Shown: in pieces, positions 49,100-59,620 of the stretch
How the letters are laid out: each line of letters begins with the position of its first letter
Position numbering within the stretch: position 1 is the stretch's first letter
Source: VRUE01 sp963728045
GTDB lineage: Bacteria > Actinomycetota > Thermoleophilia > Solirubrobacterales > 70-9
Assembly (NCBI GenBank): GCA_963728045.1
Contig: CAVSIE010000005.1
Location: 62,001 to 126,000, forward strand
DNA: 64,000 nt
Reading direction: 5' to 3'
Position numbers and translations under genes: made by a program
Notes under the pieces: model-generated
Told to the model about the DNA's origin: nothing
Databases searched by the model: none
What the model saw: the letters and a program-made list of their open reading frames with translations, nothing else

Positions 49100-51271
49100 A
49101 TGGAGGGCATGGCCACACTGTTCGATGCCGACGCGGCCGCCTTCACCGGCACGGTCGAGGTGCTGGGCGTGATCTTCAGCGCCGAGGACGACGGTTACGC
49201 GGTCCTGGAGGTGGAGGAGGTGGAGTCGGGCGAGCAGTTCGCCCTGGTCGGCCCGGTCGCCCACCTGGGCGCCGGCGACAGGGCGGAAGTGAGCGGCGAC
49301 TGGCAGACGCACGCGAAGTACGGACGGCAGCTCAAGGCGCAGGGGGCGCTGCCGCTCGATCCCGCCGATCGAGAGGGCCGCGTCGCCTACCTGACCTCGC
49401 TGCGCCACATCGGCCCCAGCCGCGCCGAGCGACTCGTCGACGAGCACGGTGAGGGCGTGCTCGGGACGATCGCCGCCGATCCCGCCGGCGTCTTCGGCTC
49501 GTTGCGCGGCGTCAGCCCCGGCCAGGCGGCTGCGGCGGCCGAGTCGTGGCACGCCTCGCGGGCGATTCGCGACCTCCACGTCCAGCTCGCCCCCCACGGG
49601 CTGGCTCACCTGGCCGCGCCGATCCACCGCCGCTTCGAGGAGCGCTCGATGGCGGTCCTGCACGAGGACCCCTACCGCCTCACCGAGGTCGAGGGGGTCG
49701 GCTTCGCCCGGGCCGACCGGATCGCCCTGGCGGGGGACGTGCCGCCGGAGTCGCCGCGGCGCGCCGAGGCGGCGGCGGTCTTCGCGATCGCCGAGGCAGA
49801 GCAGGAAGGCCACGCGTTCCTGCCGGTCGACGAGCTCACCCGCCGCACCTCGAAGCTGATCGGCCTGGCGGCCGATCCCGACGTGCTGGTCGGCGCCCCA
49901 GGCCTGACGCTCGACGAAGGCCGCGCCTATCGCGAGCGCACCCACGCCTCCGAGCTGGCGGTCGCCGCGACGCTCGCCGCCCGCGCCGCCGCTCCCCCCC
50001 ATCTCGACCACGATCCCGCCGAGTCCCCGCCGGCGGACGGAGAGCATGCCCACGGGCTCACCGAGGAGCAGTGGGCGGCGGTCGCGGGGGCCTTCGCCTC
50101 GCGCATCTCGGTGCTGACCGGAGGGCCGGGCGTCGGCAAGACCGTCTGCACGAGGGCGATCGTCGCCGAGGCCGACGCCGCCGACGCGAGGATCGCCCTC
50201 TGCGCGCCGACCGGTCGCGCCGCGCGCCGCCTCGAGGAAGCGACCGGGCACGAGGCGCAGACGATCCACCGGATGCTCGAGTGGATGCCCGGCCGCGAGC
50301 CGACTTTCAGGCCGGGACATCCCCTCCCCGCGGACCTGGTCGTGGTCGACGAGTCCTCGATGCTGAACCTGCGCACGATTGAGATCCTGCTCGACGGCCT
50401 GGCGGAGTCGACCCACGTCGTCTTCGTCGGCGACGCCGACCAGCTGCCGCCGATCGGCGCCGGCCGGCCGTTCGACGACCTGATCGAGGCCGGGATCGCC
50501 CCGGTGGTCAGGCTCAGCCAGATCTTCCGCCAGGCGGCCCGCTCGATGATCACCACAGCCGCGCACGAGGTGAACAGTGGCCGCCCACCCCACCTGGAGC
50601 CGGAGGAGGACCAGGAGCGCGACTTCTTCTTCATCGACCGGCCGGCTCCGGAGCGGGCGCTCGACACCGTGGTCGAGATCGTCGCCGAGCGAGCGCCGCA
50701 GAGCTTCGGGGTCGATCCGATCCGCGACGTGCAGGTGCTGGCGCCGATGTACCGGGGCGCGGTCGGGATCGACGCCCTCAACGAGCGCCTCCAAGGGCAG
50801 CTCAACCCGAACGGCAAGCCGGCCCTGAACGACCGCTTCCGGATCGGCGACCGCCTGATCCAGACCCGCAACTCGCACGAGCTGGGCCTGATGAATGGAT
50901 CGATCGTCTTCCTGCGCTCCGACGACCCCGAGGAAGAGGCGATCGCCGCCGACACCGACGACGGAGGCAGGCTGACGATTCCCTACGGCGAGACGGCGAC
51001 GCTGCGCCTCGCCTATGCGATCTCGGTCCACAAGGCGCAGGGGTGCGAGGTGCCGGTCGTGGTCGCCGTCTGCCACCGCTCCCACGCCCGCATGCTGACC
51101 CGTCCCCTGCTCTACACGGCGATCACCCGCGCGCGCAGCAGCTGCGTCCTGGTCGGCGACCGGGGGGCGCTCGAGATGGCCGTGCGCCGCGACGATGGCG
51201 GCGCCCGCCATTCCGGCCTGGCGGACCGCCTGCGAGTTCCGCCGCCGCGCGAGCTCAGTCGATCCGCTTGA
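49100..51271 (+). CDS. recD2: RecD2-type DNA helicase
   Basis: 5'-3' DNA helicase of superfamily 1, the RecD-like protein of bacteria without RecBC. OB-like N-terminal domain (TGTVEVLGVIFSAEDDGYAVLEVE), helix-hairpin-helix region with LRHIGPSRAERLVDEHG, Walker A LTGGPGVGKT, VVVDESSML, GDADQLPPIGAGRPFDDLI, SQIFRQA and a C-terminal motif VI YTAITRARSSCVLVGD. 723 aa. Starts at ATG 49100 (or 49109). Its 3' end overlaps the convergent subtilase by 17 bp. Confidence 0.94.
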   Translation: MEGMATLFDADAAAFTGTVEVLGVIFSAEDDGYAVLEVEEVESGEQFALVGPVAHLGAGDRAEVSGDWQTHAKYGRQLKAQGALPLDPADREGRVAYLTSLRHIGPSRAERLVDEHGEGVLGTIAADPAGVFGSLRGVSPGQAAAAAESWHASRAIRDLHVQLAPHGLAHLAAPIHRRFEERSMAVLHEDPYRLTEVEGVGFARADRIALAGDVPPESPRRAEAAAVFAIAEAEQEGHAFLPVDELTRRTSKLIGLAADPDVLVGAPGLTLDEGRAYRERTHASELAVAATLAARAAAPPHLDHDPAESPPADGEHAHGLTEEQWAAVAGAFASRISVLTGGPGVGKTVCTRAIVAEADAADARIALCAPTGRAARRLEEATGHEAQTIHRMLEWMPGREPTFRPGHPLPADLVVVDESSMLNLRTIEILLDGLAESTHVVFVGDADQLPPIGAGRPFDDLIEAGIAPVVRLSQIFRQAARSMITTAAHEVNSGRPPHLEPEEDQERDFFFIDRPAPERALDTVVEIVAERAPQSFGVDPIRDVQVLAPMYRGAVGIDALNERLQGQLNPNGKPALNDRFRIGDRLIQTRNSHELGLMNGSIVFLRSDDPEEEAIAADTDDGGRLTIPYGETATLRLAYAISVHKAQGCEVPVVVAVCHRSHARMLTRPLLYTAITRARSSCVLVGDRGALEMAVRRDDGGARHSGLADRLRVPPPRELSRSA

Positions 51272-53465
51272 CGCGGAAGCGATAGACGGCGGGCGTCTGG
51301 TCGGCGCGACCGTCGGCCGCGCGAGCCGCCGCGCGCACCGCATGCCAACCCGGCTTGAACCGCCTCACGAGCCTGGCCGGGCAGGAGCGGAAAAGGCCGC
51401 CGTCGATCCGACAGGCGAAGGTCACGCCGGCCTCGTTCGAGCCAAGCACGAAGACGACCCGCGCCTTGCCCTGGTGCGTGCGGATCAGCCGCGGCGGCCC
51501 ACTGCGGAAGAAGGTGCGCGGCGCCGGAAGCGATGTATCGGGAGGCGATGGATCGAAGGTGGTCGTGCCTCCCCCGTCGGCCGGGGGCGGGGGAATGACG
51601 TTTTCGCTGCTGCCCGGGCACTCGACGGTGAAATCGGCCCCCGTCGCCACCGCGATCGCCTGGCAGGCGTCGGCGATGCCGTGAGTGAGCGTGGGCTTGG
51701 CCGAGTTGTCTTTCGGCATCGCCGAGGCTCCGGTGAGGATCGCGTCGACGACCTGCGTGGCCGTGGCCCCCGGCGCGGCCGCCCGAACCAGAGCCGCAAC
51801 CCCGGCAACGTGAGGCGCAGCCATCGACGTGCCCTGGAATTCGACGTAGCTGCCGGCATCCGGCAGGTCGTATTCCTCGATTGCCGCTATCGCGTCGCTG
51901 TATTCCTCGTCGCGGCAGATCAGGCGGACGTCGTCGACGTAGGCGCCGTCGAGCTCGATTTCTTCGTCGGAGACGATCGAGAACGCCGGGTGAACGCTGC
52001 CCAGGCCGTCCAGGTCCGAGATCGAGACCTCCTCGGCTTCGAACCCGCTCGGGTAACTCGACGAGGTTCCGTCGAACAGGCGCCGGTCGAAGGAGGTGCC
52101 CGCAAAGGCACCGGCCACGAACAGGTCGAAGAACTCCTCGGTCTCGTATTTCGTCTTGAAATGCGATCGGCAGCCGCGCTCTCCGCTCAGGTCGACGCCG
52201 GCCGCGGTGAAGAGTTCCGATACGGCATCTTCTTCGGGGTCAACCGGATGCCCGTAGTCGCCAGTGAGACTGTCCGTCGCCGATTTGCCCGCCACCGAGG
52301 TGTGCAACCCCCAGAGAACCCCGCCGTTGTCTACTTCGGTGTCCCACAACCCAAGCCCAGTCTCGAAGTCGTCGCTGAACACCTCCCCGTAGTCGACCTT
52401 GGCGCTGAGAATGCTGGCGCCCGGCGCGGCCAGGTCGACGGATTTGGCGCCGTAGTTCGAGAAGCCGGCCAGGGCACCGCTCTGATTGAGCGCCGCCACG
52501 CAGATCAGGTTCGCCTGCGGCAGCGTGCAGGGCGTCGTCGGCGCGATGTCGTTGTTCGACCCCTCGTTGCCAGCCGCCGCGACCACGACGACATCTTCGG
52601 CTGCGGCGAAGGCGACCGCGTCCGACATCGCTTTGTCCCCCGCACCCGGTCCGCTCAGGCTCATGTTGATCACGTTGGCGCCATGTTCCGCCGCATAGGT
52701 GATGCCCGCCGCGATATCCACAGTCGAGCCGCTACCGTCGCCGTCGAGCACCCGCACCGCCATGATCTCCGCTTTGGGCGCGACGCCCGCGATCCCCTCT
52801 TCGTTGTCGGCAATCGCGGCCGCAGTTCCGGCCACGTGCGTCCCGTGGAACTGGTAGTCGTCCGGGTCGTCGTCTTCGTCGATGAAGTCGTGGCCATGCA
52901 CCGCCGGATCACCGGGGTCGGCCCAGAGGTTGTCTTTGAGATCGGGATGGGTCAGGTCGACGCCGGTGTCGAGGACGGCGATCACCTGATCGGCGCCTTT
53001 TTTGCCCGCTTCCCAGGCCTCAAGGGCGCCGACGCCGGGATCCGGCGATTCGGGATCGTCGAGACCCCACAGATCTCCAAAGAAGGTGTCTTTTGGCGGC
53101 GGTTCCACCGCGACGGCCTCGTAGCGATAGTTCGGCTGGGCGTAGGCGACTTCCGGCTGGCGCTCGAGACGCCGGACGGCCGCCGCCACCGATCCCTCGA
53201 ACTCGACCACCTGCGCCCTCGGCAGGTCGAGCGAATCCTCGAACTGGACGCCCGCGGCCCGGCGTGCGTCGCGGCGATCCACGGCAGACGCCCCAGGCTC
53301 GAACCTCACGATCGCCTCGCCCGGCAGATACCGGTCGGCCGCCTCGGTCCGGGTCAGCCCACTGACGACAGAGGCCGCCACCGGCACGGGCGCCGCGCAC
53401 ACGATCGCCCAAACGGCAATGGAAAGTCGCACCGCCATCCCCCGGTGGCTGCCCCTACTGGTCAT
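51255..53465 (-). CDS. Secreted subtilisin-like serine protease (S8) with inserted domain
   Basis: About 736 aa from ATG 53465. Signal peptide, I9-like propeptide (PGEAIVRFEPGASAVDRRDARRAAG...), then the catalytic triad VIAVLDTGVD (Asp), FHGTHVAGTAAAIAD (His) and GTSMAAPHVAGVAAL (Ser), with oxyanion Asn in AAAGNEGSNND. Between the Asn and Ser lies an insert of roughly 145 residues (FSDDFETGLGLWDTEVDNGG to LICRDEEYSD), probably a beta-sandwich of the jelly-roll type. The C-terminal domain after PPPPADGGGTTTFD ends in a beta-strand VYRFRVKRID. A Pro-rich linker separates it. Confidence 0.92.
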   Translation of the reverse strand: MTSRGSHRGMAVRLSIAVWAIVCAAPVPVAASVVSGLTRTEAADRYLPGEAIVRFEPGASAVDRRDARRAAGVQFEDSLDLPRAQVVEFEGSVAAAVRRLERQPEVAYAQPNYRYEAVAVEPPPKDTFFGDLWGLDDPESPDPGVGALEAWEAGKKGADQVIAVLDTGVDLTHPDLKDNLWADPGDPAVHGHDFIDEDDDPDDYQFHGTHVAGTAAAIADNEEGIAGVAPKAEIMAVRVLDGDGSGSTVDIAAGITYAAEHGANVINMSLSGPGAGDKAMSDAVAFAAAEDVVVVAAAGNEGSNNDIAPTTPCTLPQANLICVAALNQSGALAGFSNYGAKSVDLAAPGASILSAKVDYGEVFSDDFETGLGLWDTEVDNGGVLWGLHTSVAGKSATDSLTGDYGHPVDPEEDAVSELFTAAGVDLSGERGCRSHFKTKYETEEFFDLFVAGAFAGTSFDRRLFDGTSSSYPSGFEAEEVSISDLDGLGSVHPAFSIVSDEEIELDGAYVDDVRLICRDEEYSDAIAAIEEYDLPDAGSYVEFQGTSMAAPHVAGVAALVRAAAPGATATQVVDAILTGASAMPKDNSAKPTLTHGIADACQAIAVATGADFTVECPGSSENVIPPPPADGGGTTTFDPSPPDTSLPAPRTFFRSGPPRLIRTHQGKARVVFVLGSNEAGVTFACRIDGGLFRSCPARLVRRFKPGWHAVRAAARAADGRADQTPAVYRFRVKRID

Positions 53466-53689
53466 CTGGATCAAGGTATCGGCTTGGATCGCACTTCTCC
53501 TGAACACGCACCGGCGCGCTTTCGAGCGCTGGAAAGCGTTCACCACCCCTTGACGCGTCCAGACCTCGCCGCCTGCTACGGTCCCGGCGTTCGGTCGGAT
53601 CGTTTGATCCGGCAAAGTCGTGTGTAGCGCTCGCGTCGTTGCTTTACCAGCATCCTCCGCGTTCGCAGCACATGAAGTGGAGGCAATGC
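53466..53689 (+). other. 224-bp leader of the cold-shock gene
   Basis: No gene seen between the subtilase start and the csp start. Part of it is likely the long 5' leader usual for cold-shock mRNAs, ending in GGAGG 7 nt before the ATG. I could not place a promoter with confidence. Confidence 0.5.
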
Positions 53690-53896
53690 ATGCCCACTGG
53701 AACAGTCAAGTGGTTCAGCGACGACAAGGGTTACGGGTTCATCACACCCGATGACGGCTCTAAGGACGTCTTCGTCCATCACAGCGCGATCCTCGGCGAG
53801 GGCTTCAAGACCCTGGCAGAGGGCGCCAAGGTGAGCTACGAGTCCGAGGAAGGCCCCAAGGGCCCGGCTGCCGCGAGCGTCCAGCAGACCTCGTAG
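53690..53896 (+). CDS. cspA: Cold-shock protein, CspA family
   Basis: Single-strand RNA/DNA chaperone, 68 aa from ATG 53690. MPTGTVKWFSDDKGYGFITPDDGSKDVFVHHSAI carries RNP1 (KGYGFI) and RNP2 (VFVHH). GGAGG lies 7 nt upstream; an extension upstream to 53639 is just an open frame. Followed by a strong intrinsic terminator. Confidence 0.97.
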   Translation: MPTGTVKWFSDDKGYGFITPDDGSKDVFVHHSAILGEGFKTLAEGAKVSYESEEGPKGPAAASVQQTS

Positions 53897-53917
53897 TCGC
53901 ACACCGCTCTTAGCAGT

Positions 53918-53949
53918 GAAGAGGCCCGCTCCGGCGGGCCTCTTCTTTT
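53918..53949 (+). terminator. Intrinsic terminator after cspA
   Basis: GAAGAGGCCCGC (53918-53929), loop TCCG, GCGGGCCTCTTC (53934-53945), then TTTT. A perfect 12-bp stem with a T-run, 21 nt after the csp stop. It lies 20 bp before typA. Confidence 0.92.
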
Positions 53950-53968
53950 CCCTACCCTGCCTGCTGCC

Positions 53969-55819
<1,851 letters not shown>

Positions 55820-55821
<2 letters not shown>

Positions 55822-55857
55822 AAAAGGGCCGCCGCGGGGATTGTCCGCGACGGCCCT
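55820..55857 (-). terminator. Intrinsic terminator for the acyl-CoA dehydrogenase gene
   Basis: Read on the minus strand, AGGGCCGTCGCGG, loop ACAATCC, CCGCGGCGGCCCT, then TTTTTC: a 13-bp stem with one mismatch and a T-run. It lies between convergent typA and the dehydrogenase gene. On the plus strand there is no T-run, so it chiefly serves the minus strand. Confidence 0.85.
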
Positions 55858-55888
55858 CGGTCAGGACACCCCTGCCCTGAGCTCGTGA

Positions 55889-57118
55889 CTAGACGGTCGC
55901 CGCCGCCTGCTCGGCTTGACTCGACTCGGACTCCTTGGCCTTCGCTGCGGCCTCGGGCGTGGTCTCGTCGATGTTGCGCGGCAGCAGCACCTCGCGGGCG
56001 ATCACCAAGCGCTGGATCTGGCTCGTGCCCTCGTAGAGCTGCATGATCTTGGCGTCACGCATCAGCTTCTCCACCGGGTACTCCTTGATGAAGCCGTAGC
56101 CGCCGTAGACCTGAACCGCGTCGACGGTGATCTCCATCGCCGAGTCGGCGGCGAAGCGCTTCGCCTCGGAGGAGACCAGCGTGTTGCGCTTGCCCTGGTC
56201 GAGCAGCACGGCCGAGTTCCAGACCAGCAGCCGGCCGGCGTCGACCTTGGTCGCCATGTCGGCGATCATGAACTGGATCGCCTGGTGCATCGCGATCGGC
56301 ACGCCGAACTGGACCCTTTCCTTCGAGTACTCCGCGGCGTACTCGAACGCCGCGCGGCCGATCCCGACAGCCATCGCCGAGACGCCGGGGCGGGTCCGGT
56401 CGAGGGTCATCATCGCCAGCTTGAAGCCCTTGTTCTCCTCGCCGAGCAGGTTCTCAGCGGGGATCTCGACCTCATCGAAGGAGATGGTCGCGGTGTTGGA
56501 GGCCCGCTGCCCCATCTTGTCCTCCTTCTTGTCGACCGTGACCCCGGGCAGGTCGGCGTCGACGACGAAGGCGCTGATTCCGCGGTGACCGGCCTCGGGG
56601 TCGGTCTTGGCGTAGACCGTGAAGTAGTCGGCGTAGGTGCCGTTGGTGATGAAGCACTTGGAGCCGTTGATCACGTACTTGTCGCCCTTCTTGACGGCGC
56701 GGGTCTTCATCCCCGAGACGTCAGAGCCGGCATCCGGCTCGGTCAGGCAGAAGGAGGCGAGCTTGGGCTCCTCGCTGAGCATCCCCAGGTACTTCTTCTT
56801 CGTCTCCTCGGAGCCGCCGAGCGTGATCGGGGCGGAGGCGAGGCCGTTGGCCATCAGCGAGGTGCCGATGCCCGAGCATCCCCAACCCATCTCCTCCTCG
56901 ATCAGGCAGCCGGAGAGGTAGTCGAGGCCCGGTCCGCCGTAGGCCTCGGGGATGTGGGTGTTCATCAACCCGACCTCCCAGGCCTTGTCGATGATGTCCT
57001 GCGGCCAGGTGCCGTCCTTGTCGTACTCCCAGGCGACTTTGCGGATCTCCTTCTCCGCGAAGTTGTGCGCCAGCTCGCGCAGATCCTTCTGCTCGTCGGT
57101 GAGGGTGAAGTCAACCAC
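55889..57118 (-). CDS. Acyl-CoA dehydrogenase
   Basis: FAD enzyme of the first beta-oxidation step. CLTEPDAGSDVSGMKTRAVKKGDKYVINGSKCFITNG is the FAD/substrate loop, and YEGTSQIQRLVIAREVLL carries the catalytic Glu of short/medium-chain types. The helical N-domain is complete. 409 aa. A GTCAAC-like dyad operator lies upstream. With the fusion enzyme at 31-33 kb it could work in fatty-acid degradation. Confidence 0.94.
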   Translation of the reverse strand: MVDFTLTDEQKDLRELAHNFAEKEIRKVAWEYDKDGTWPQDIIDKAWEVGLMNTHIPEAYGGPGLDYLSGCLIEEEMGWGCSGIGTSLMANGLASAPITLGGSEETKKKYLGMLSEEPKLASFCLTEPDAGSDVSGMKTRAVKKGDKYVINGSKCFITNGTYADYFTVYAKTDPEAGHRGISAFVVDADLPGVTVDKKEDKMGQRASNTATISFDEVEIPAENLLGEENKGFKLAMMTLDRTRPGVSAMAVGIGRAAFEYAAEYSKERVQFGVPIAMHQAIQFMIADMATKVDAGRLLVWNSAVLLDQGKRNTLVSSEAKRFAADSAMEITVDAVQVYGGYGFIKEYPVEKLMRDAKIMQLYEGTSQIQRLVIAREVLLPRNIDETTPEAAAKAKESESSQAEQAAATV

Positions 57119-57187
57119 GGGTCGCGGCTCCTTTTCGTCCGTGCTCAGGCCTTTTCATGCGGCCTCGCCGCCTGGCGCGACCACCGA

Positions 57188-57203
57188 TTGACTGGTCAGT
57201 CAA
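57188..57203. promoter_or_regulatory. TetR-type palindromic operator before the acyl-CoA dehydrogenase
   Basis: TTGACTG-GT-CAGTCAA, 7-bp perfect arms, about 70 nt before the dehydrogenase start and 79 nt before the divergent hypothetical gene. Shape is typical of TetR-family sites such as FadR-like and PaaR regulators. No regulator gene is adjacent in the window. Confidence 0.6.
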
Positions 57204-57281
57204 CCAAGCAGGAGAGTAGCGGATAGCGGCGCAGCGGAGAAAGCCCTATCCAGCGGGCAAAGACCGCACTAGTCTTGACCA

Positions 57282-57755
57282 ATGGCGCAACTGGTTGCGG
57301 CGATCGACATCCAGAGCGGCTGGGTGCTGGCGGCGCTGACCCTCTTCGTCTTCCCGGTCGCGGCCACCGCCTTCGCCTGCTCCGGAGCAGGCTGGAACAA
57401 CATCGGCAAGGGTCGTTTCGGGATCGTCCAAGCGATGCCGCCGCCCCGCCTCTCGCAGCCGGCTCCGCCGATCGACAAGGCCGAGCAGGCCGCCGAGACC
57501 CGGCAGATGCTGGAGGCCAAGTCCTACCGGCGCCAGCGCCGCGGCGAGGAGCCGCTCGAAGTTGAGGCCGAGATGCAGCGCCTGCTCGCCTTAAAAGCGG
57601 CGGCCGAGCCCAGCCTCGACGAGAAGCTTCGGGCCGAGGTCCGTGAACTGGTGGTGGCCCGCAACGAACGGCGCATGAGCCGTGGCCAGGCGCCGCTCGA
57701 CATCGAGGCGGAGACCGAGCGCCAGTGCGCCGATTTCATAGGATTGGGCAAGTGA
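57282..57755 (+). CDS. Hypothetical protein with two internal repeats
   Basis: 157 aa. N-terminal hydrophobic segment (WVLAALTLFVFPVAATAFAC) is a membrane anchor, then a charged helical region. A roughly 28-residue unit occurs twice: RQMLEAKSYRRQRRGEEPLEVEAEMQRLL and, later, RELVVARNERRMSRGQAPLDIEAETERQCADF, both with R--RRG--PL-(V/I)EAE--R. Family not recognised; the repeats may be an interaction module. Its stop overlaps the next start (TGATG). Confidence 0.7.
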   Translation: MAQLVAAIDIQSGWVLAALTLFVFPVAATAFACSGAGWNNIGKGRFGIVQAMPPPRLSQPAPPIDKAEQAAETRQMLEAKSYRRQRRGEEPLEVEAEMQRLLALKAAAEPSLDEKLRAEVRELVVARNERRMSRGQAPLDIEAETERQCADFIGLGK

Positions 57756-58093
57756 TGAAAGGCGCCGCCGAGGAGAACCTCTACGAGATCGAGGAGCTGC
57801 TGATGCAGCCCGGCACCTACTTCAACCCCCAGACCGAGGTCCTGGTCGTGGTCGACGACTCGACCTCGCTCGACCAGGAGGTCTTCAACATGGAGGCCTA
57901 CGAGGGTGCGGACTGGGTACGCATCTCCGACGACGTGCCGATCGACGAAGACGGGCGCGACCGCGCCCTCGAGGTCTTCCAGACCAACTATCACCCCGGC
58001 TCCAGCGGCTCGGTCTCCGAGACCGCCCTCGAGCAGGGCGACGACGAGCTCGACGAGGACGAGAACGGCCAAGACCCTGGCCGCGAGGACTGA
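57755..58093 (+). CDS. Conserved hypothetical protein
   Basis: 112 aa from ATG 57755, which shares one base with the upstream stop. ENLYEIEELLMQPGTYFNPQTEVLVVVDDSTSLDQEVFNMEAYEGADWVRISDDVPIDEDGRDRALE is a compact alpha/beta region, then an acidic disordered tail. No family recognised. Probably co-transcribed with the upstream gene and bcp. Confidence 0.7.
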   Translation: MKGAAEENLYEIEELLMQPGTYFNPQTEVLVVVDDSTSLDQEVFNMEAYEGADWVRISDDVPIDEDGRDRALEVFQTNYHPGSSGSVSETALEQGDDELDEDENGQDPGRED

Positions 58094-58100
58094 GCCGGCG

Positions 58101-58571
58101 ATGCTCGAGGCCGGCGCGACCGCACCCGACTTCACCCTGCCCGATCAGGACGGCAACGACGTCTCCCTGGCCGAGCTGCGGGGCCAGACGGTCGTGCTCT
58201 ATTTCTACCCGCGGGCCGATACCCCCGGCTGCACAGTCCAGGCCTGCGGCGTGCGCGACCGGCGCGCCGACTACGCGGCGGCCGGAGCGCGAGTGCTCGG
58301 CGTCTCCCCCGACGGGGTCGAGGACGTGAAGAAGTTCGTCGACAAGTTCGATCTTGGCTTCACTCTGCTCGCCGACGCCGACCACGCGGTCGCCGACGCC
58401 TACGGGACCTGGGTCGAGAAGTCGATGTACGGCAAGAAGCACATGGGCGCGCAGCGTGCGACCTTTGTGATCGACCCTGACGGCAAGATCACCAAGGTCT
58501 TCCCCAAGGTGTCGCCGAAAACGCACGACGACGTCGTGCTCGAGGTCCTCGCCGAGCTCTCAGCCGCTTGA
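58101..58571 (+). CDS. bcp: Thiol peroxidase, Bcp/PrxQ type
   Basis: Peroxiredoxin that reduces peroxides via thioredoxin. FTLPDQDGNDVSLAELRGQTVVLYFYPRADTPGCTVQACGVRD has the peroxidatic Cys (TPGC) and the nearby resolving Cys (QAC) five residues on, as in Bcp. 156 aa, normal. Starts 8 bp after the upstream stop. Confidence 0.95.
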   Translation: MLEAGATAPDFTLPDQDGNDVSLAELRGQTVVLYFYPRADTPGCTVQACGVRDRRADYAAAGARVLGVSPDGVEDVKKFVDKFDLGFTLLADADHAVADAYGTWVEKSMYGKKHMGAQRATFVIDPDGKITKVFPKVSPKTHDDVVLEVLAELSAA

Positions 58572-58582
58572 GCGACGCGCCG

Positions 58583-59584
58583 TCAGGCGCTGAGCACCAC
58601 AATCACGATGTAGGAGCAGTAGAGCGTGATCCAGGTGATCACAGCCGGAAGCGAGAAGCGGTCGCGCCGGTGCAGCATCTCGTAGGCGAGAAAGCCTCCG
58701 GCGAGTCCGAGCACGACCGAGATCGCGGCGTTGGTGCTCAGCGCCCAGTCGGTGAAGATCAGGCCGATCCCCACCGGGATCGTCGACTGGAAGACCATCG
58801 CACCGGTGATGTTTCCCAGCGCCAGGCTGTCCTTGCCCTCGCGAACCCAGAAGAAGCTGTTGACCTTCTCCGGCAGCTCGGTCGCCAGCGGCGCCAGGAT
58901 CAGCGCCAGAACGACGGCCTCGACCCCAAGCGACTCGGCGATATGGAGCAGCTCCTCGACGAAGAGATGGGCGCCACCGACCATCGCACCTAGGCCCACA
59001 AGCAGCTGGACGATGCAGAGCAGCAGGCTCGGGTCGGTGCGGCGCTCCTCTCGGCGCTCGAAGATCAGCGGGTTGAGTGTGGCGTGGTCCTGCACCGACC
59101 CGCTGGCGAGCAGCGTGCGACGCACGTAGAAGACGTAGGCGAGGATGACCCCGATCCCAGCGGGTATCCGCACCGCAGGGGGCGCGCCCCAGGCGAGGAC
59201 GAGCCCCACGCCGAAGAAGATCAGGAAGAAGATCAGGTCCCGCTCCAGGGTCGGCCCGTGTGCGTCCAGCTTCAGGCCCTGCTCGCGCCGCTCGCGATAC
59301 AGGTAGGCGAAGAGACCGACCAGGCCCATTGCCAGCGTTCCCAGCAGGAAGGGCGCGCCGACGATCGCCCCGATCGCCACGTCGTCGCCCCCCTCCGCGG
59401 CGCCGAGCAGGGCGACGATCGCGATCAGCGTCTCCGGCATCGCCGTGCCGACGGCGGCCAGCAGGCTGCCGACCGCGCCTTCGCCCAGTTTCAGCCGGTG
59501 GCCGATCCACTCGACGGCGTTGGTGAAGAGCAGCGCTCCTGCGAGGATGACGGCGAAGCTGAGCGCCAGCAGCAGGACGCTCAT
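58583..59584 (-). CDS. Calcium/sodium-cation antiporter, CaCA family
   Basis: About 10 membrane helices. The two alpha repeats are VGSLLAAVGTAMPETLIAIVALLG and ILAPLATELPEKVNSFFWVREGKDSLALGNITGAMVFQ, with the acidic GTA-PE / APLATELPE motifs that line the ion site. 333 aa, YrbG-type size. Convergent with bcp, with stops 11 bp apart. Confidence 0.9.
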   Translation of the reverse strand: MSVLLLALSFAVILAGALLFTNAVEWIGHRLKLGEGAVGSLLAAVGTAMPETLIAIVALLGAAEGGDDVAIGAIVGAPFLLGTLAMGLVGLFAYLYRERREQGLKLDAHGPTLERDLIFFLIFFGVGLVLAWGAPPAVRIPAGIGVILAYVFYVRRTLLASGSVQDHATLNPLIFERREERRTDPSLLLCIVQLLVGLGAMVGGAHLFVEELLHIAESLGVEAVVLALILAPLATELPEKVNSFFWVREGKDSLALGNITGAMVFQSTIPVGIGLIFTDWALSTNAAISVVLGLAGGFLAYEMLHRRDRFSLPAVITWITLYCSYIVIVVLSA

Positions 59585-59620
59585 CGCCTGCCGCCGCTCA
59601 CCTGTCGGACCGTCCCGTGG

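Noticed and set aside
49037..51343. Long minus-strand frame (768 aa) opposite recD2
   Set aside because: Antisense shadow; the plus strand has all helicase motifs.
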